64,000 nucleotides of DNA from Carposina sasakii (taxonomy: Eukaryota > Arthropoda > Insecta > Lepidoptera > Carposinidae). The translations under genes were made by a program, and so were the position numbers. Below the pieces are notes generated by a model. It had not been told where the DNA came from and did not search any database. It saw nothing but the letters and a program-made list of their open reading frames with translations. The stretch is from assembly GCA_014607495.2 (NCBI GenBank), contig CP053153.1, positions 15,252,001-15,316,000 of the forward strand, written 5' to 3'. Positions within the stretch are counted from its first letter, which is position 1; every line of letters starts with the position of its first letter. Positions 11,796 through 24,293 of the stretch are shown here, piece by piece.

Positions 11796-12135
11796 GTAAC
11801 CAGTGACAAGTTGCTAGCATATCACCTGAGAGAATATCCCAGACCCTTAGTCGACTCTTACGGCATGCCTGGAAAACGCAGTTGATGTAGTCTAGTTATG
11901 TTTATCTACATTAAAATATCTTTAAATGAACCGCATTTTATTATTTAGTTGGTAGATATCTCCTACGGTTGCATGAAAAGCATTTTTACTCGTTCGTTGG
12001 TAAAATATAGTAATGTTACCTACGCAAAATGGAGATATTTTAAAATACGTACTGGAGAGACATTTTATGATGGAGCCATTTTTACAACTATGCAGAGTGT
12101 AATAAAAAGGAATATGTTAAGTGTTGTGCTAATAT

Positions 12136-12401
12136 ACAGGGTGTAACAAAAAGGGTATGTTAAGCGAAAAGCTATGTTAATAGCCCACTAAAAGGAACCT
12201 ACCCACAGAATTTCAGACTCGAAATCCCATGTTTATTTTTTTTCCAGATAGTATGGATAATTCTTAAACAAATCTGGAATGTTCATACAATCTTGAAAAA
12301 TAAACATGTGATTTCGAGTCTCAAATTTTGGGAATAGGTTCTTTATAGTGGGCTATTTACATATATTTTCGCTTAACATACCCTTTCTGTTACACCCTGT
12401 A
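12136..12401. mobile_element. CAGGGTGTAAC-ended MITE, good copy
   Basis: The left end ACAGGGTGTAACAAAAAGGG TATGTTAAGCG is inverted at the right as CGCTTAACATACCC TTTCTGTTACACCCTGT, with TA on both sides. It is about 265 bp and non-coding. Sister copies: 16714-17028 and 51336-51601. Confidence 0.8.
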
Positions 12402-15340
12402 TAGAGCCTAATATGGAAAAGCTGTTTACAAAATTTGAGACTTATATAATCTAATATTTGTTAATTTAATTTTTGTTGTTTTTTTGTTAAGGTTGTATGA
12501 ATGTTTCTTAGTAGTTTAATACATATTTAGTATCTGAAAGGATTAATATTTAATTTAACTCTCGACAGGTTTATTTTTAATTTCATAGCATTTACTTTAA
12601 CATGCCTCTTTAGGTCTATCCGTCTTTAGGTAGACCTAACCCTGTATATCCTTTTTATTACAACTTACCCCTGTTGACTTATATCTAAGATAAGTAAGTT
12701 TTCCGACATCAAAATAAGTACTATTGATCTATCATATCCCAATACCTATCATTTTAGAATAAGAAATAAAACCCATTTTGTGAAACCTTTTTAAGTCCCT
12801 GAAGGATTTTTGATGAATTCGTTTCCATTTTACGAATAATATTAATATTAACGTGTGCTTTTACAAAAGGAAATGTAGGCAGTGTTGTATGAAAAATAAA
12901 GCAATGAATTTCAAAATTTAATATATGTTTAAGCCAATTCTTTCTTTTGAGTACTTTGTACCCGGAAATAACAAAGGAAAACGTAATCTTGTGTACTCTT
13001 CCAGTAAGTTAGTAATGTACTTGTTTTAGCTATACAGTTAGCTTCGTTCTCATTGGTTCAGCAGATTAGTTTTTTTAGCTTTCATTTGGATATTCATATA
13101 TGGAGTTAGGCATCTATATACTCGTATCTATAACTATACTTATATAATGCTTTGTCCCGAATGATCGACGGATTTTAGAGACCTAAAACTTGGAGAAGGT
13201 GTTCCTTGTATGACGTAGACATCCCATAACAGCAAATACCGGGAATTATAAAGATTGTTCGGATGAAGTGCCTAACTATATAGCAATTTTACGGTGATAC
13301 TATTTAACATAATCATTTACTATACCTGAGCTGTTCTCACTTAGGTATATTTCCGCCATTAATTTCAAGAAGTTATGAACTATTTTAACTTTAACAAAGG
13401 TCTTTGACGTTTTCCTCACAATTTCTGGCTAAGTAGCGTTCCCATGTAAATTTGCGTACTTTTATGCGAAAATAATAATATTATTAGTAACAGGAATATT
13501 CAGATCATTATTTTGCTTTTGCATTATTAGCTTCTTATTTGGGTCACGATTCCGCGTATTTTGTGAACGTCAGAACCGCGAGGCCCATTGAAAGATATAT
13601 CTTCCCTGATAGCTTAAAAAAATAGTACCTAATTGCTACTAATTGCGATTACCAATTGAATGCAGTTTAACCGTGTCGGTTTATCGAAGGCTTGTCAACG
13701 TTAAGTCGCGATACAATTTATAGTAAAATGTCAGTTTGGTAAATTAAGGATTAACAGCTGGTTAATGACAGCACAATAACGGTGCCATCATATAGACGTA
13801 TGAATGCAAAACATCCGCTCTTATGGTGCAGACATGTAAAAAGTTCCTGCCGCTAGGTATGTAATCGCACCGTTATCTTAGAAAATCCTAGCTTTAGCGA
13901 ACAGCCGTCAAGTCTCAATTAGGTACATGATATACAATTTTATTGAAGCAATAAATGACATTGATGCCATTTTTGACATATTAATAATGTTTTTACCAGT
14001 AAATAATGGTATATCAATAGTTTCTCTTGAATTTTAAAGAAAATTGTATCATTTATCAGGATCAAAAACTATTTGTTGAATAAACTAATCGTCGATTGAA
14101 CTAATTAGAATGAAGGTTTACCTACATGTGCCAAAATACTACCATGTTTTCCTTTAAAGCTCAAACCCAAGTCTAATTTTAGTTATTCATATTAAGAAAT
14201 AGGTAAATATAGTTAAGTACCTAATCAAGCTTGCTTGCACGCTTGTTTAATAAATATGTAAATAAATAAATTTTAATCATGCACAATAAAAATGTAACTT
14301 CATATTTTAACTATTTATATAATCGAACTAAAATAAAACTAATGTAAAAACTGTACCTATCTTTTATTAAAAATAGGAGATAACTATATCACTAGAGTAA
14401 AGTTTTACCTATATTGTACAGAATGTGTGATTTTGAGGATTGTAAATAAATTATATTAAACAAAATAAAGTTAGTAAAAATAAAAAGTTTATTTTTTCCC
14501 AAACAAGTGAACCTTCAGAGTATCATCACCACCAGAGGCGGCTCGTCCTAAGGAGCTAGTGCAGTGCACACCCACCCACGAATATTACATAGGCAATCTA
14601 TATTTCTCTATATTTATAATTATCTCTCAATTCTACTATAAAATAAAAATAATTTATTCACAGACAAACGAGTCCATAGTTTGTTAGTATTACAAGATCT
14701 TATGTCTATGTTGGTAAATTGCAAAATATATATGTATCAATTAATTATTAAAATATATAAAAATTAAGATATATAGCAGGCTGCTCACCGATTACCACGT
14801 TTTACGTGTAAATCGGTGAACCGCTCGAGAACTATGTTTATACAATAGTGTCTACGCATTCGTCTCAAGAAAGTTGTAATCTTATGTATCGAGTAGAGCG
14901 CTAGCGAATGAAACGAAATTTGGTACGATTCCTAGAACTGTATTCAATGAGTGCGAAAAAGACATACTGACATAGCGAGAAACAGAAGATTTCGTATGAA
15001 AAAATTGCCTAATCTGGAGCGCCGCTCAAATTAAATCGTAGTATGCGTTTGCGGCCACTAGGTGTCGCTTAGTCTAGTCCGAGTTAAAACGCAATATGGT
15101 TGTCCTTAATGTGTTTCATTAGGTCATCTGAATTTTAATAAGAGTGGGGTTGCATCATTTCAATCAGTAAGTGCACTCACAACGCGCGGCGTTTCCAAAC
15201 TGTAATTTTTCATGCACTCATATTTTAAAAATGTGAACCCCCATCTAAAAATATCACGAGCCGCCCCTGATCATCATCATAAGTCAGCCCACTCACTCTC
15301 CCACACTGCTGGCCTCTTCTCTACGTACGCCATCTACTCT

Positions 15341-15585
15341 GGGGGGCAATCCAGCAAAAATTTGAATCGAACGAACCATTAACGAAATGAGGTGCCAACC
15401 AATATTTTCTTACCACTTGAGTATTAAGGTATATTTTAGCACGCAGCGATCGCAAGTATGTCAAAATAAAAGCAAGTATCTGTCTCGTACTGAAATGTAT
15501 CTAAACATGGTCACCATAAAGTGATTATTGCTTTGTGCCGAGCTTCAACAACAGTATCTACAACAAAATTTTTGTGGAAACGCCA
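15341..15585 (+). mobile_element. GGGGCAATTCT-family miniature, decayed copy
   Basis: GGGGGGCAATCCAGC, then ACGAACCATTAACGAAAT, then TATATTTTAGCACGCA and CTGTCTCGTACTGAAATGTA match the body of 53028-53309. The right terminus is lost. Confidence 0.5.
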
Positions 15586-15678
15586 CCCTGTTTTCCTGTG
15601 CCTGCCGCATCTATTGTCGATGGTGTATGCTTCAAATACTCCTAGATATTCAATTATATATTCAGTATTTTGTTCTCG

Positions 15679-15845
15679 ATATTAGATATACACACGTAGT
15701 TACACAGGTCGGTGTTGGCATGTAAGATCGGGCTATATTATGTTAAATTTTTTAAATATCTATATCTCAGAACTAAGTGCGACATTGATTAACCAAAGCG
15801 ACATTGACCTCTGTAACTACATGTGTATATCTAATATCTTCGAAT
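15679..15845. repeat. Long imperfect inverted repeat
   Basis: GATATTAGATATACACACGT AGTTACACAGGTC on the left is matched by GACCTCTGTAACTACATGTG TATATCTAATATC on the right, with about 75 bp between. No coding capacity; either a MITE or a local inversion. Confidence 0.65.
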
Positions 15846-15888
15846 ACCAAGGTAAGTTCGTTTAATCACTAATTATCCATTTGACGAA

Positions 15889-16281
15889 GAAACTTCCGTT
15901 AATGAAATTGTATTAGGTTCCTTTATTTGGTTTGTGGTGGGTAATTATTTGTATATTTTTTAATACTTAGTAGAGGGTAGTTAATTCTGTGTAGGTAATG
16001 TGTTGGGTTTTAGAGTTTCATAATAATTAGTGGTTTACTAATTTCTATAATCCTGAGGATGCCACGGTAGTTGGCGAAACATATTTAGATTATTAATCTA
16101 GTTTTTGATTTCGGAATAGTGCAATGTATTGTCTTGCATGCTAGGTGCTCGGGTCTGGTTTCTCGTGGCGATTGTAGTTAGTGCAAGTGGCTGTTGTCGC
16201 AATTATGAGTTATCAGATCCGAGGGTCAGTGGAGGGTGTAGAGCCCGGTGGTGGGCGCACCCATAGTGAAACTTCCGTTAA
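15889..16281 (+). mobile_element. Possible Penelope-type fragment bounded by 14-bp direct repeats
   Basis: GAAACTTCCGTTAA occurs at 15889-15902 and exactly again at 16268-16281. Between them is CTGAGGATGCCACGGTAGTT GGCGAAAC (16053-16080), which resembles a hammerhead core, and a GC-rich end (GTGGAGGGTGTAGAGCCCGG then TGGTGGGCGCACCC) that recurs at 56683-56750. Established knowledge: Penelope-like elements carry hammerhead motifs in their pseudo-LTRs. No reverse transcriptase is visible, so the assignment is an inference. Confidence 0.35.
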
Positions 16282-16713
16282 GTTAGATTTGCTTTTTATT
16301 AATAATAAACGAGTTAAAGTAATAAAGGCCTTATTCACCACCTCCATTGAGAAAACTATTCGTCAAATCAAGTAAAACTAATCTCTAAGAAACTAAAAGT
16401 ATTACTACTAGCTTACCAGCCGAATAGATGTACCCATGCTATTCGGATATAACTGCTTGGAATTATACTAGGAGATGGTGAACGACGTCCTAATTATTTT
16501 GTAGATGAGGATTTAAAATCTATCCATATATTGGTATAAGCTTTCATTAATAAATGGAAAGGTATGCTCAGTTTGTACACACTTGAGCTCTTTGAACACA
16601 CAAAGGAATTAACGAACGGATTATTGAGCAGGTACCAAAGAATAAACTTACTCTCTGCTAGTCAATAGTCTTCTTTTTAATACTTTTAAGCCCTGATATA
16701 TGTGTAGGTAGTA

Positions 16714-17028
16714 TACAGGGTGTAACAGTAAGGGTATGTTAAGCGAAAAGCTATGTAAATAGCATACTCTAAATTCAAATTCTTTATTGCGTGCTACTTT
16801 TGCTTTATTGGGTACTAGAGAAACTATTTACAAAATTTGATACTCGAAATCAGATATTTATTTTTTATGACTGTATAACATTCCGGAGTTGTTTAGGAAC
16901 TCTCCATACTAAGTATCTGGGAAAATAAAAATTTGATTTCGAGTCTCAAATTTAGGAAATATGTTCTCTATAGTGGGCTATTTACATGGCTTTTCGCTTA
17001 ACATACCCCTTTTGTTACACACTTTATA
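16714..17028. mobile_element. CAGGGTGTAAC-ended MITE copy
   Basis: TACAGGGTGTAACAGTAAGG at the left; CGCTTAACATACCCCTTTTG TTACACACTTTATA at the right. The interior block TTTGATTTCGAGTCTCAAAT is shared with 12136-12401. A short insertion near 16770-16815 makes it longer than the other copies. Confidence 0.7.
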
Positions 17029-18358
17029 GGTGGATTCTGTAGCGGACTACAGAATGTAGGTATCCTTCGTTGTACTCTCAACTATATCTCAAGGTAAGTA
17101 TGGGGAATTTCAAGGAGAAATAAACAAGCAAACTTACTTTTGCATTTACAATTTGGCATAGGGAGACTTCATGTAAAACTTCAGTATCAAAACATTATTC
17201 TCAAAAAAAGCCACAGGATGAACATCAACAAAACAAACTGAACCAACAAAACATTCAAGTTCATAACTCCCTAGTCTGCAAGCCGCCTCAAAAACGGTAA
17301 TGAACCGATATAGAGGCGATAAAGGTTGAAATAATTAAAAAGAGATCCAGCATCGTCGGGCTGGCGCTCGCCGACAATCTTATCGGCCATTTTCACTTAC
17401 CCTGACAGACATTATCGGTCGGCGAGAATCGATGGCTCTCTTAATTGATTCCCTATTCCGAACAGCGAAGAAAGGATAATGAGGAATCGGTGAAACAAAG
17501 TTTGGCCGTTGAAAAAAGAGTTAAAAAAAAGAAATTTACCATTTATTTAATAAGTTTATATATTTTATTTATTATTATTGTATAAGTTTATTTATTATAA
17601 AATAAAAGTTACACAGAAAAAAAATTACGCACACATTTTGATCCCTATTTTTATCTTAGCCCACTGTGTTGCGCACAAGGTAATAATGTGTGCAGAGTCA
17701 AATGTTTACCAATGGTTTATCAATGGTACATTGCGCTGCCTAGCCTATATTGACTATAGCAAGTCTAAATGGATTATCGCATATCCTCCTTACCCTGCCT
17801 TCACTTTCCGAACGCTGAACGTTCTACAGTCGACGCTTTGTCTTCTCTAATCGGAATTCAACGCTAGTACGCCGCAGTTAACGAATTTTCCTTTTTAGAA
17901 ATCTAGCCGAAGAAAAGAATAATACCGGCAAAGAGCGGTTTGGTCAAAAAATAACAAAAAGTCGCTCGACGGTTACGCTCCCTGAAATTTGCGGAAAAGA
18001 CTTTCAGCATTTAACTACGGTTAAAATCTCGTTTTACTTTTTAAATGGCCGCCTAAAACGGTGATAATTTGCAGCTTTAATTTTTATTTAAATTGGTCTA
18101 ATAAGTTAGCTTTTACAAAAAAATATTGTGTTCTTTCTTATTGTTCTAATAGAAAGATTATATAATTTCTTCATGTATTTTTCTAAGGACATTATTCTCA
18201 TAAGAATTAGCATAATTGCCTAATAACAACAGATATTATAACGTGTTTAAAAGTTTTAACTAACATAATATAATATTAAAAGATTTACCGCTGATTTCTC
18301 GAAGGCATATCAACGATAATTTCATTATGACAATCAATCAATCCATAATAAAATAATC

Positions 18359-18491
18359 TGGTCGATTCTGACCGTCACACCTAAACATAAACTTAATCTT
18401 AGTCAGGTCTATCCCTCTCCGGTCTTAACATAAATGGCTGATAGAGAAAGGGACAGGTAGGACTAATTTAGTGCGACGGTCAGAATTGTCC
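18359..18491. mobile_element. Small inverted-repeat miniature
   Basis: Ends GGTCGATTCTGACCGTC and GACGGTCAGAATTGTCC are inverted. Inner halves CAGGTCTATCCCTCTCC and AGAAAGGGACAGGTAGGAC also pair loosely. About 130 bp, non-coding, single copy in the window. Confidence 0.5.
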
Positions 18492-19335
18492 ATAATGACA
18501 GTTAACTGACGGATAATGACAGGAACTGGCGGACAATCTTCGCCAGACAACGTTGCTGGCATATGGCGGTCTTGAAGGAATATTTTGCCAGCTGCTACCA
18601 CTACCCTAGGAAACTTTACTAGTACTCGTATTATACTGTGTCGAACTAAACACTGCAAATAAGTCTGTCTTCACCTAAATGTAGTAGAACCCCAGCCTCG
18701 ACCAGCTGCCGGCCGTAGCTGTTATTTACACTTGATTTATCTTCAGCTGCAATTATGCTTTGGAAACGCCTTCTTTAGCAGACCTTGTGTAGAATTCTTG
18801 CGAATACGTAAGTACATATAGGTATTTGTTTTTAGTCCATGAATATAGAGTATATTTTTAAATTTATTTAATAACTTGCGACCTGCGCCTGCTTCGCACG
18901 GGAGCAATGCTGATACTTCATGTAAACCTTCATCTTAAATCACTCTATCCATTTTAAAAAACCGCATCAAAATCCATTGAATAGTTTAAAAGATCTAAAC
19001 ATACATACATAAGGGAGACAGACAGTGGGAGCAACTTTTTTTTATACTATGTTATGAATAAATAATTCTAATGGAAAACCACTATGTAAGTATTGTGCCT
19101 TTTCAAATAAGGCTAAATGAACAATGAGTCTGCCATAGGTATATCAGATGATATTATTAAAGTGGCCACAGAATGGAATCTAGCTTCCACCCAATGTAGA
19201 TGTAAACCAATGAGGATATGAATATGGCACTAGATAAAAAACCAGGTTGAGAGGTCTAATGGAGGCTATTATGTAACTGTATTAAAAAACCTTACAGGTT
19301 TACACAAAATAAATTAACATTATGTTTATTAATAA

Positions 19336-19872
19336 CTAGTGGACGCCCGCGAGTCCGTCCGCGTGGACTACAGAAAAAACAAATTGTCGAAATTATCAGG
19401 GATAAAAACATTTTCCCGGGATAAAATGTAGCCTATATGTTAAGTGGGACCGGTCACAATATATTCCTGAAAACTGCATCGAAATCGGTTCAGCCGTTTC
19501 TGAGATTAGCGTGCAAACCGACATCACAGCACAAACAGCTACGTTGATAAAGTATACTATATTATTTTTTCTTATATATCTTCCATGTACAGATAGCGAA
19601 CATTTTTATTATATGTATAGACGACGCCCGCACTTCGTCCGCGTCTACAGACAAAAAGTCGAAATATCAGGGATAAAAACATCCCCATAAAAAGTGCCTA
19701 TATGTTTGGGGAAAACTACGAAATAATTCAGCCGCGATTTGCACAAACGCACAGACAAACAGACAAACCGACAAACAGATTAATCAGGTTCTATTATGAT
19801 AAATATTATTTTTTCTTATATATCTTCCATGTACAGATAGCGATCCGTTACATTTTTATTATATGTATAGAT
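19336..19872 (-). mobile_element. Two adjoining minus-strand Helitron-like elements
   Basis: CTAGTGGACGCCCGCGAGTC at 19336 is the reverse complement of a Helitron 3' end. The piece runs to TTTATTATATGTATAGA near 19620, where a second copy starts (CGACGCCCGCACTTCGTCCG) and runs to about 19872 with the same terminus. The block CATCGAAATCGGTTCAGCCG is shared with 30766-31101. Non-autonomous; no Rep/helicase ORF. Confidence 0.6.
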
Positions 19873-20039
19873 ATAGATTTCTAACAAAATGTTTATCCTA
19901 ACAAGATTCGAACCCAGAATCTATAGCTCAGAAGGTAAGGTCAACCGGTCAGTCACATAAATAACATAATAGTCCACAATTTATCCAATCTAACACCCGC
20001 ACACTTACGTACTCCACTTATAAGGACCGTACTTACTTG

Positions 20040-20296
20040 TGTAGAGTGTCAGCTGGTAAAATGTTTGGTTATAGATATTGGTTCCCGGGCATACTGCACA
20101 AGTCAGTAGAGGGACAAGAGGGTCCTGGTGTTTTGTAGGCGATGGGCTGACCACCTGTCACTACTGACCGAACTTGTACATCTCAACTATACCCTCAAAA
20201 TTGGTCAGAAGTGGCACCATGTGGTTCTATTGACTCTTGGTGCTCTGCCTACCCGGTAGGGATAAAGGCGTGATTATATGTATGTAAGTATGTATA
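20040..20296 (+). mobile_element. Dispersed repeat ending GGGATAAAGGCGTGATTATA(TG)n, copy 1
   Basis: Shared blocks are GTCAGTAGAGGGACAAGAGG, GTAGGCGATGGGCTGACCAC and AAAATTGGTCAGAAGTGGCA, ending in a TATG-rich tail. Other copies: 31140-31378 (+), 50390-50645 (-), 51668-51905 (-), and a tail only at 57497-57542 (+). The directional microsatellite tail suggests a non-LTR retroposon 3' end. Confidence 0.65.
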
Positions 20297-20403
20297 TATA
20301 CTAGAGTTCAGTGTAAGTTTATCATTTATGGGATAAGTAATGTACCACCGAAAGTTATTTTCAAAATTGCAATAAAATTGCATAGAAAACAATGCATTAT
20401 TAT

Positions 20404-21560
20404 TAGAGATGCGCCGAATACTGGTTTCACTGAATAACCGAATACCAAATAGTATTCGGTTTAATCTTCACCGAACCGAATATTCGGCCGAATTATTCGG
20501 TTTACCATTTGAATATTTTGCCGCGCAAACAAGTTCTAACGTGTCGTTTCTGGCTAAATGGTGAGCGTGTCGTACCTCACCGCCCACTACCCGCGCACAC
20601 CGCGCTGTCTGTTAGGGATGGCAATTCTTTCCAAAAAATATCGATTTTAAATCGATTCGAATCGTGAACCTGATGATCGATCGCAAAAAAAATCGAGGTC
20701 TAAAAGATCGATTTCCAAAAATATTCCATATAAATAAACCATATTACGCGTCGACCAAACCCCATAAGTGATAGGATAAGGGAAGGATGATGATGATTTT
20801 TCTTCATAAGCACTTTCACCACTTCACAAAATGGGCCAATTTTCTATCGAACTTGGCCACCTTGCATTTTGGATGTACCATAATTTATGTCCCTTTCATC
20901 GGCCACGCTCGCTATCGTCTATACCATCTTGTTTTATGGATTCAGTACTACATATCGATTTGAAAATTCTATTTTTTTTTGCTCGAAAAATCGATTTTGC
21001 GATTAATCGATCTCTGATCGCCATCCCTACTGTCTGTCACTTTGTTTCAAACATTGCACGATTACGTTGTAAATAAAAACAAAAACCGGTTTTATTGCAA
21101 AAAGTTGGCTTAGTAAATGGGTGGAATGGATTTGTTTTGACTTACAATCTTTACTAATATATTGTTATCTTTCAAATTTAATACATAATATAATATATTA
21201 AATGCTAAATTACTCTGTATGTCTGTCTGGCTTTCACGCCAAAACTACTGAACAGATTGAAATTAAATTTGGTAATACCTGTGTACTCTAGAACCTGAGA
21301 AAGTATTACTAGGGCTAGCTTCGCACGGATGTAATACCTTTCACGCGGACGAAGTTGTGGGCGGCCGTTAGTAGATCATAAATGTCACATAAGAAGTTTT
21401 GTCCTTAGCGCTATAACCGTACGTGTAGGCAAAAATATGAAAATACTCGAACCGAATGATATTCGGCGCCAAAACCGAATGATTCGGCCGAATACAAATA
21501 GTGAAAAAGTTGCCGAATACGCCGAATACCGAATACGGTTCAGTATTCGGCGCATCTCTA
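20404..21560. mobile_element. hAT-type non-autonomous element with 8-bp target duplication (outer)
   Basis: The ends TAGAGATGCGCCGAATACTG and CAGTATTCGGCGCATCTCTA are perfect inverted repeats. ATTATTAT flanks both sides exactly (20396-20403, 21561-21568), the 8-bp duplication typical of hAT elements. Subterminal regions repeat the CCGAATA motif on both strands. No transposase frame. A second element (20613-21029) sits inside it. Confidence 0.88.
20613..21029. mobile_element. hAT-type miniature nested in the outer element
   Basis: Ends are TAGGGATGGCAATTC and GATCGCCATCCCTA. The perfect 8-bp duplication CTGTCTGT lies at 20605-20612 and 21030-21037. Subterminal ATCGATT motifs are repeated in both orientations. 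417 bp, non-coding. The nesting order shows it arrived after the outer element. Confidence 0.88.
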
Positions 21561-21706
21561 ATTATTATGTCTAATGATCCTACAATGATTTTATTGTCAC
21601 TGCACTCGGTCCAAAGTGCAATCCATGTAAAAGGGGCTAGAATACCTAGCGCACTGTTTTTATGAAATTAGCAACGAGTATACTCATCTCAAAAATTAGC
21701 AACGAG

Positions 21707-22006
21707 TATGCCGCGTGGTGCCGGCAGAGTAGAATTATGTGACCACCCCCATGGCGCTGTCTCCCGGAAACCCGTGCCCGGAAAACCTTAATATAGATTA
21801 GATAAGATTATTAGGATTAAGGGTTTCCGGGAGGTGGGCAGCAGCGCCTCCCGCGTTGACAACATAGTTCGAAATACAAACTGCGGTCGCGAACCCGTCT
21901 GCCCAGCGTGGTGACTATGGGCAAATACCCCCCATGGCAGTCTTGTGGCGTGCCCTGGGGGAGGCCTACGTCCAGCAGTGGACTGCAATAGGCAGTGATG
22001 ATACCC
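21707..22006 (+). mobile_element. Dispersed retroposon tail (GGAGGCCTACGTCCAGCAGT family), copy 1
   Basis: Runs from CCGCGTGGTGCCGGCAGAGT through GGTTTCCGGGAGGTGGGCAG to CCTACGTCCAGCAGTGGACT GCAATAGGC. Other copies: 31544-31905 (-), 55563-55668, 58768-58891 and 62246-62363. The wording resembles the 3' ends of lepidopteran RTE-type LINEs (a GEA(Y/F)xQQW-like end, then TGA-rich tail). Confidence 0.65.
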
Positions 22007-23088
22007 ATCTATCTTTATACGGTAGTTCCAATTAACATTGTCTACAACTGTTGACAAAAATGATTTTAATTCTCAATTCATGACTGCAAAAAGTCAGATC
22101 CCACATTTAGCAAATGGAAACGGTCCCTTACAATTCTCACAGTAAAACTATCGGCCTCCATAATTCTTATCCAGGAATATAAATTGGGGTTCCGCAGTAA
22201 ATTTAGTTTTATCGAAGTGACCACATCCAGTTTAATTGACGACTCCAACCGCATTGCTGGAGGTAGTTCCGGGAGTAAGGTTAAGTTCCGGGAGTAAGGT
22301 TAAGAATAAACCTTTTTTGCTGCAGTAATTTTCTTACATCTGTGGGATTTCATTTATGAGCAGGTCATCATATCAAGCCATTTTTCCCAGCAGATAAGCT
22401 GTACGCAGTAAGCAGACAAACTTAAGCAATTAAAAAATTTTGATACGAAAATTATAAAATCTAATCAGTATTGTTGTTAAGTACAATACTAATTGACATT
22501 GATACTATAAGACACTGGATAATGCATATAAACTTATTAGTTTACAAAAAAAAAGTTATTTCCGCAAGTAGTTATGTGTAATATGTAATAATTAAGTATA
22601 TATAATCTAGATGTGTAAAGGGATAGCGATGTGAACTGTGTAGCACTATCACACAAACCTCGTTGGTTTTACAAAGCGCTATTGTAACTAAGTTTTTTTT
22701 ATGTATAACCATTTAAAAGATAAATTAAAAAAAAAATATACGTCATTTTTTTTTCATAAATATTCACACACTTCACAACACATTGACTTAGCCCCACACT
22801 AAGATCCCTAATTCTATCCATCCATCGATATTCACGACCTATGGCGTCGCATGCAGGGTCACTACCAACTACACCAATTAAGGGCTTCACTAGAATACAT
22901 CGACAGCATCTCCTTCCGTGCATGTCGTAAGATTCAACTAAGGAACTCGGGCATTCTGTTAAACGACAAGCTAGCAACTTACCATATTTAATCATCAATT
23001 TACATCTTTCGCCGATATGGAAACGAGGCTACAGTATCTCCTTTATGCTCCTGCAGTTCTGGCTCTTCCATTTTGAGGACACAGCCTA

Positions 23089-23492
23089 TACAGGGCGTGT
23101 TTTTTTGTGGCCACCTTTAACGAAGGGTACGTACTCTATACATGAAATAAAGTAAGTTTATGCCAAAAAAAATGCTGGGAATTTTTTTTTTTTTTTTAAA
23201 ATTTTTTTTAAATTCCTTGGTCGTGCGTAATTTATAGTGTCTAGTGTTTATGTTAGTTTTTTTATAGACAGATATTAATTATTTTTGCGTGAAAAATATC
23301 CTGCTACGCGCGTCTATGTGCATTTATGCAGAACAAACGCAGTCTATTTATCTCAACTTTGGAGCCAGTCTGAATATTGGTTGGAAACCAGACACTTCCC
23401 AGGTTATTGCTAACCATGGAGAAAAATGATCGTGATGATGAGGAGATTCCGTAGTTTTCGGGAACGTTGACGACCAAAAATCACCCTGTATA
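23089..23492 (-). mobile_element. CAGGGTGATTTTTGG-family MITE, copy C
   Basis: TACAGGGCGTGTTTTTTTGT GGCCACC at the left, CGTTGACGACCAAAAATCACCCTGTA at the right, TA-flanked. Same orientation as copy A. Confidence 0.75.
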
Positions 23493-23721
23493 GATGTTTT
23501 TGTGTGACAATTAGTCTTAAATATAATTACTTGTATAGTTACTTCCTAACTTGCTATGTAGGTATACAGAAGCTATAGTTAATCCCGCCGAGAGCAATTA
23601 GCTATGCTTGTTAACTCACACGTGATTAGTTGCTATCGACGGATTATTTATGTAGCTAAGTATTACTCAGTAGGTATTATTGAGGGAGAGAATTTCGATG
23701 TGGCTGGTGTATAAATAATAA

Positions 23722-23930
23722 GGTCTCCGAACGTGTTTCAGCCACGGCGGACAATCTTTACGGAGATTATTAGTGCACAAGTGTGTACGCAAACGCAGAT
23801 GCACTCTCTATTCCGTCACTCTCATAGTCCGATAGGACAGAAAACCGACACGACCACGACGACTCAGCTCTGTGCTGAAATAGTGCTTCACTAGAATATA
23901 AAAGCTGCATCTCCTTCCGTGTATGTCGTA
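23722..23930 (-). mobile_element. SINE family A, truncated copy
   Basis: GGTCTCCGAACGTGTTTCAG CCACGGCGGACAATCTTTAC, then CACAAGTGTGTACGCAAACG and TAGTCCGATAGGACAGAAAA match the 3' half of 27052-27400. Confidence 0.6.
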
Positions 23931-24048
23931 AGAGATTATTAACGAACTCAGGGGAGCTCCAAGTGTTTATCTAGCAACCCTTACCTGCGACGGCCAAATA
24001 TAGTCTATGTGTTGCAGCTTCACATTAGTCACTGGTTGACGTTTTCCA

Positions 24049-24293
24049 GGGGGCCAATTCTCGAAAAGTCTCGAGTTGGAACGAAGCCGAAATGGAACCG
24101 TTGTAGATGCTCAGTTGAAGACACATTTCAGCACGAGACAGATATTTGTTTTTATTCTGTCATACTCGCGACCGATTTATGTTAAAATATACCTTATCAT
24201 ACAAGCGGTAAGTATATATTGCTTCGCACCACGTTTCGTTAACGGTTCGTTAGTGGTTGCGTTTCGGCTCAAAAAATTTCAAGAATTGCCCCC
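24049..24293 (-). mobile_element. GGGGCAATTCT-family miniature, reverse copy
   Basis: GGGGGCCAATTCTCGAAAAG at the left and TTTCAAGAATTGCCCCC at the right are inverted ends. The body contains the reverse complement of the 53028-53309 copy. The open frame across it is a shadow. Confidence 0.7.

Larger units (their letters stand above)
10043..16714. other. Intergenic DNA downstream of the Ig gene
   Basis: No gene recognised. Contains miniatures at 11060-11535, 11559-11795 and 12136-12401, a (CT)n run near 10369-10386, a decayed GGGGCAATTCT copy at 15341-15585, an inverted repeat at 15679-15845 and a possible Penelope-type fragment at 15889-16281. The stretch 12402-15340 is AT-rich with no recognisable feature. 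Confidence 0.5.
17029..20395. other. Intergenic DNA
   Basis: No gene recognised. Holds a small inverted-repeat element (18359-18491), a dispersed repeat around 18880-19055 (related to 61818-61970), minus-strand Helitron pieces (19336-19872) and a dispersed repeat ending in (TATG)n (20040-20296). Confidence 0.5.

Noticed and set aside
21788..22057. Open frames with HHCLLQSTAGRRPPPGHATRLP
   Set aside because: The same string appears wherever the GGAGGCCTACGTCCAGCAGT retroposon tail occurs (for example 31293-31760); a shadow of that repeat.
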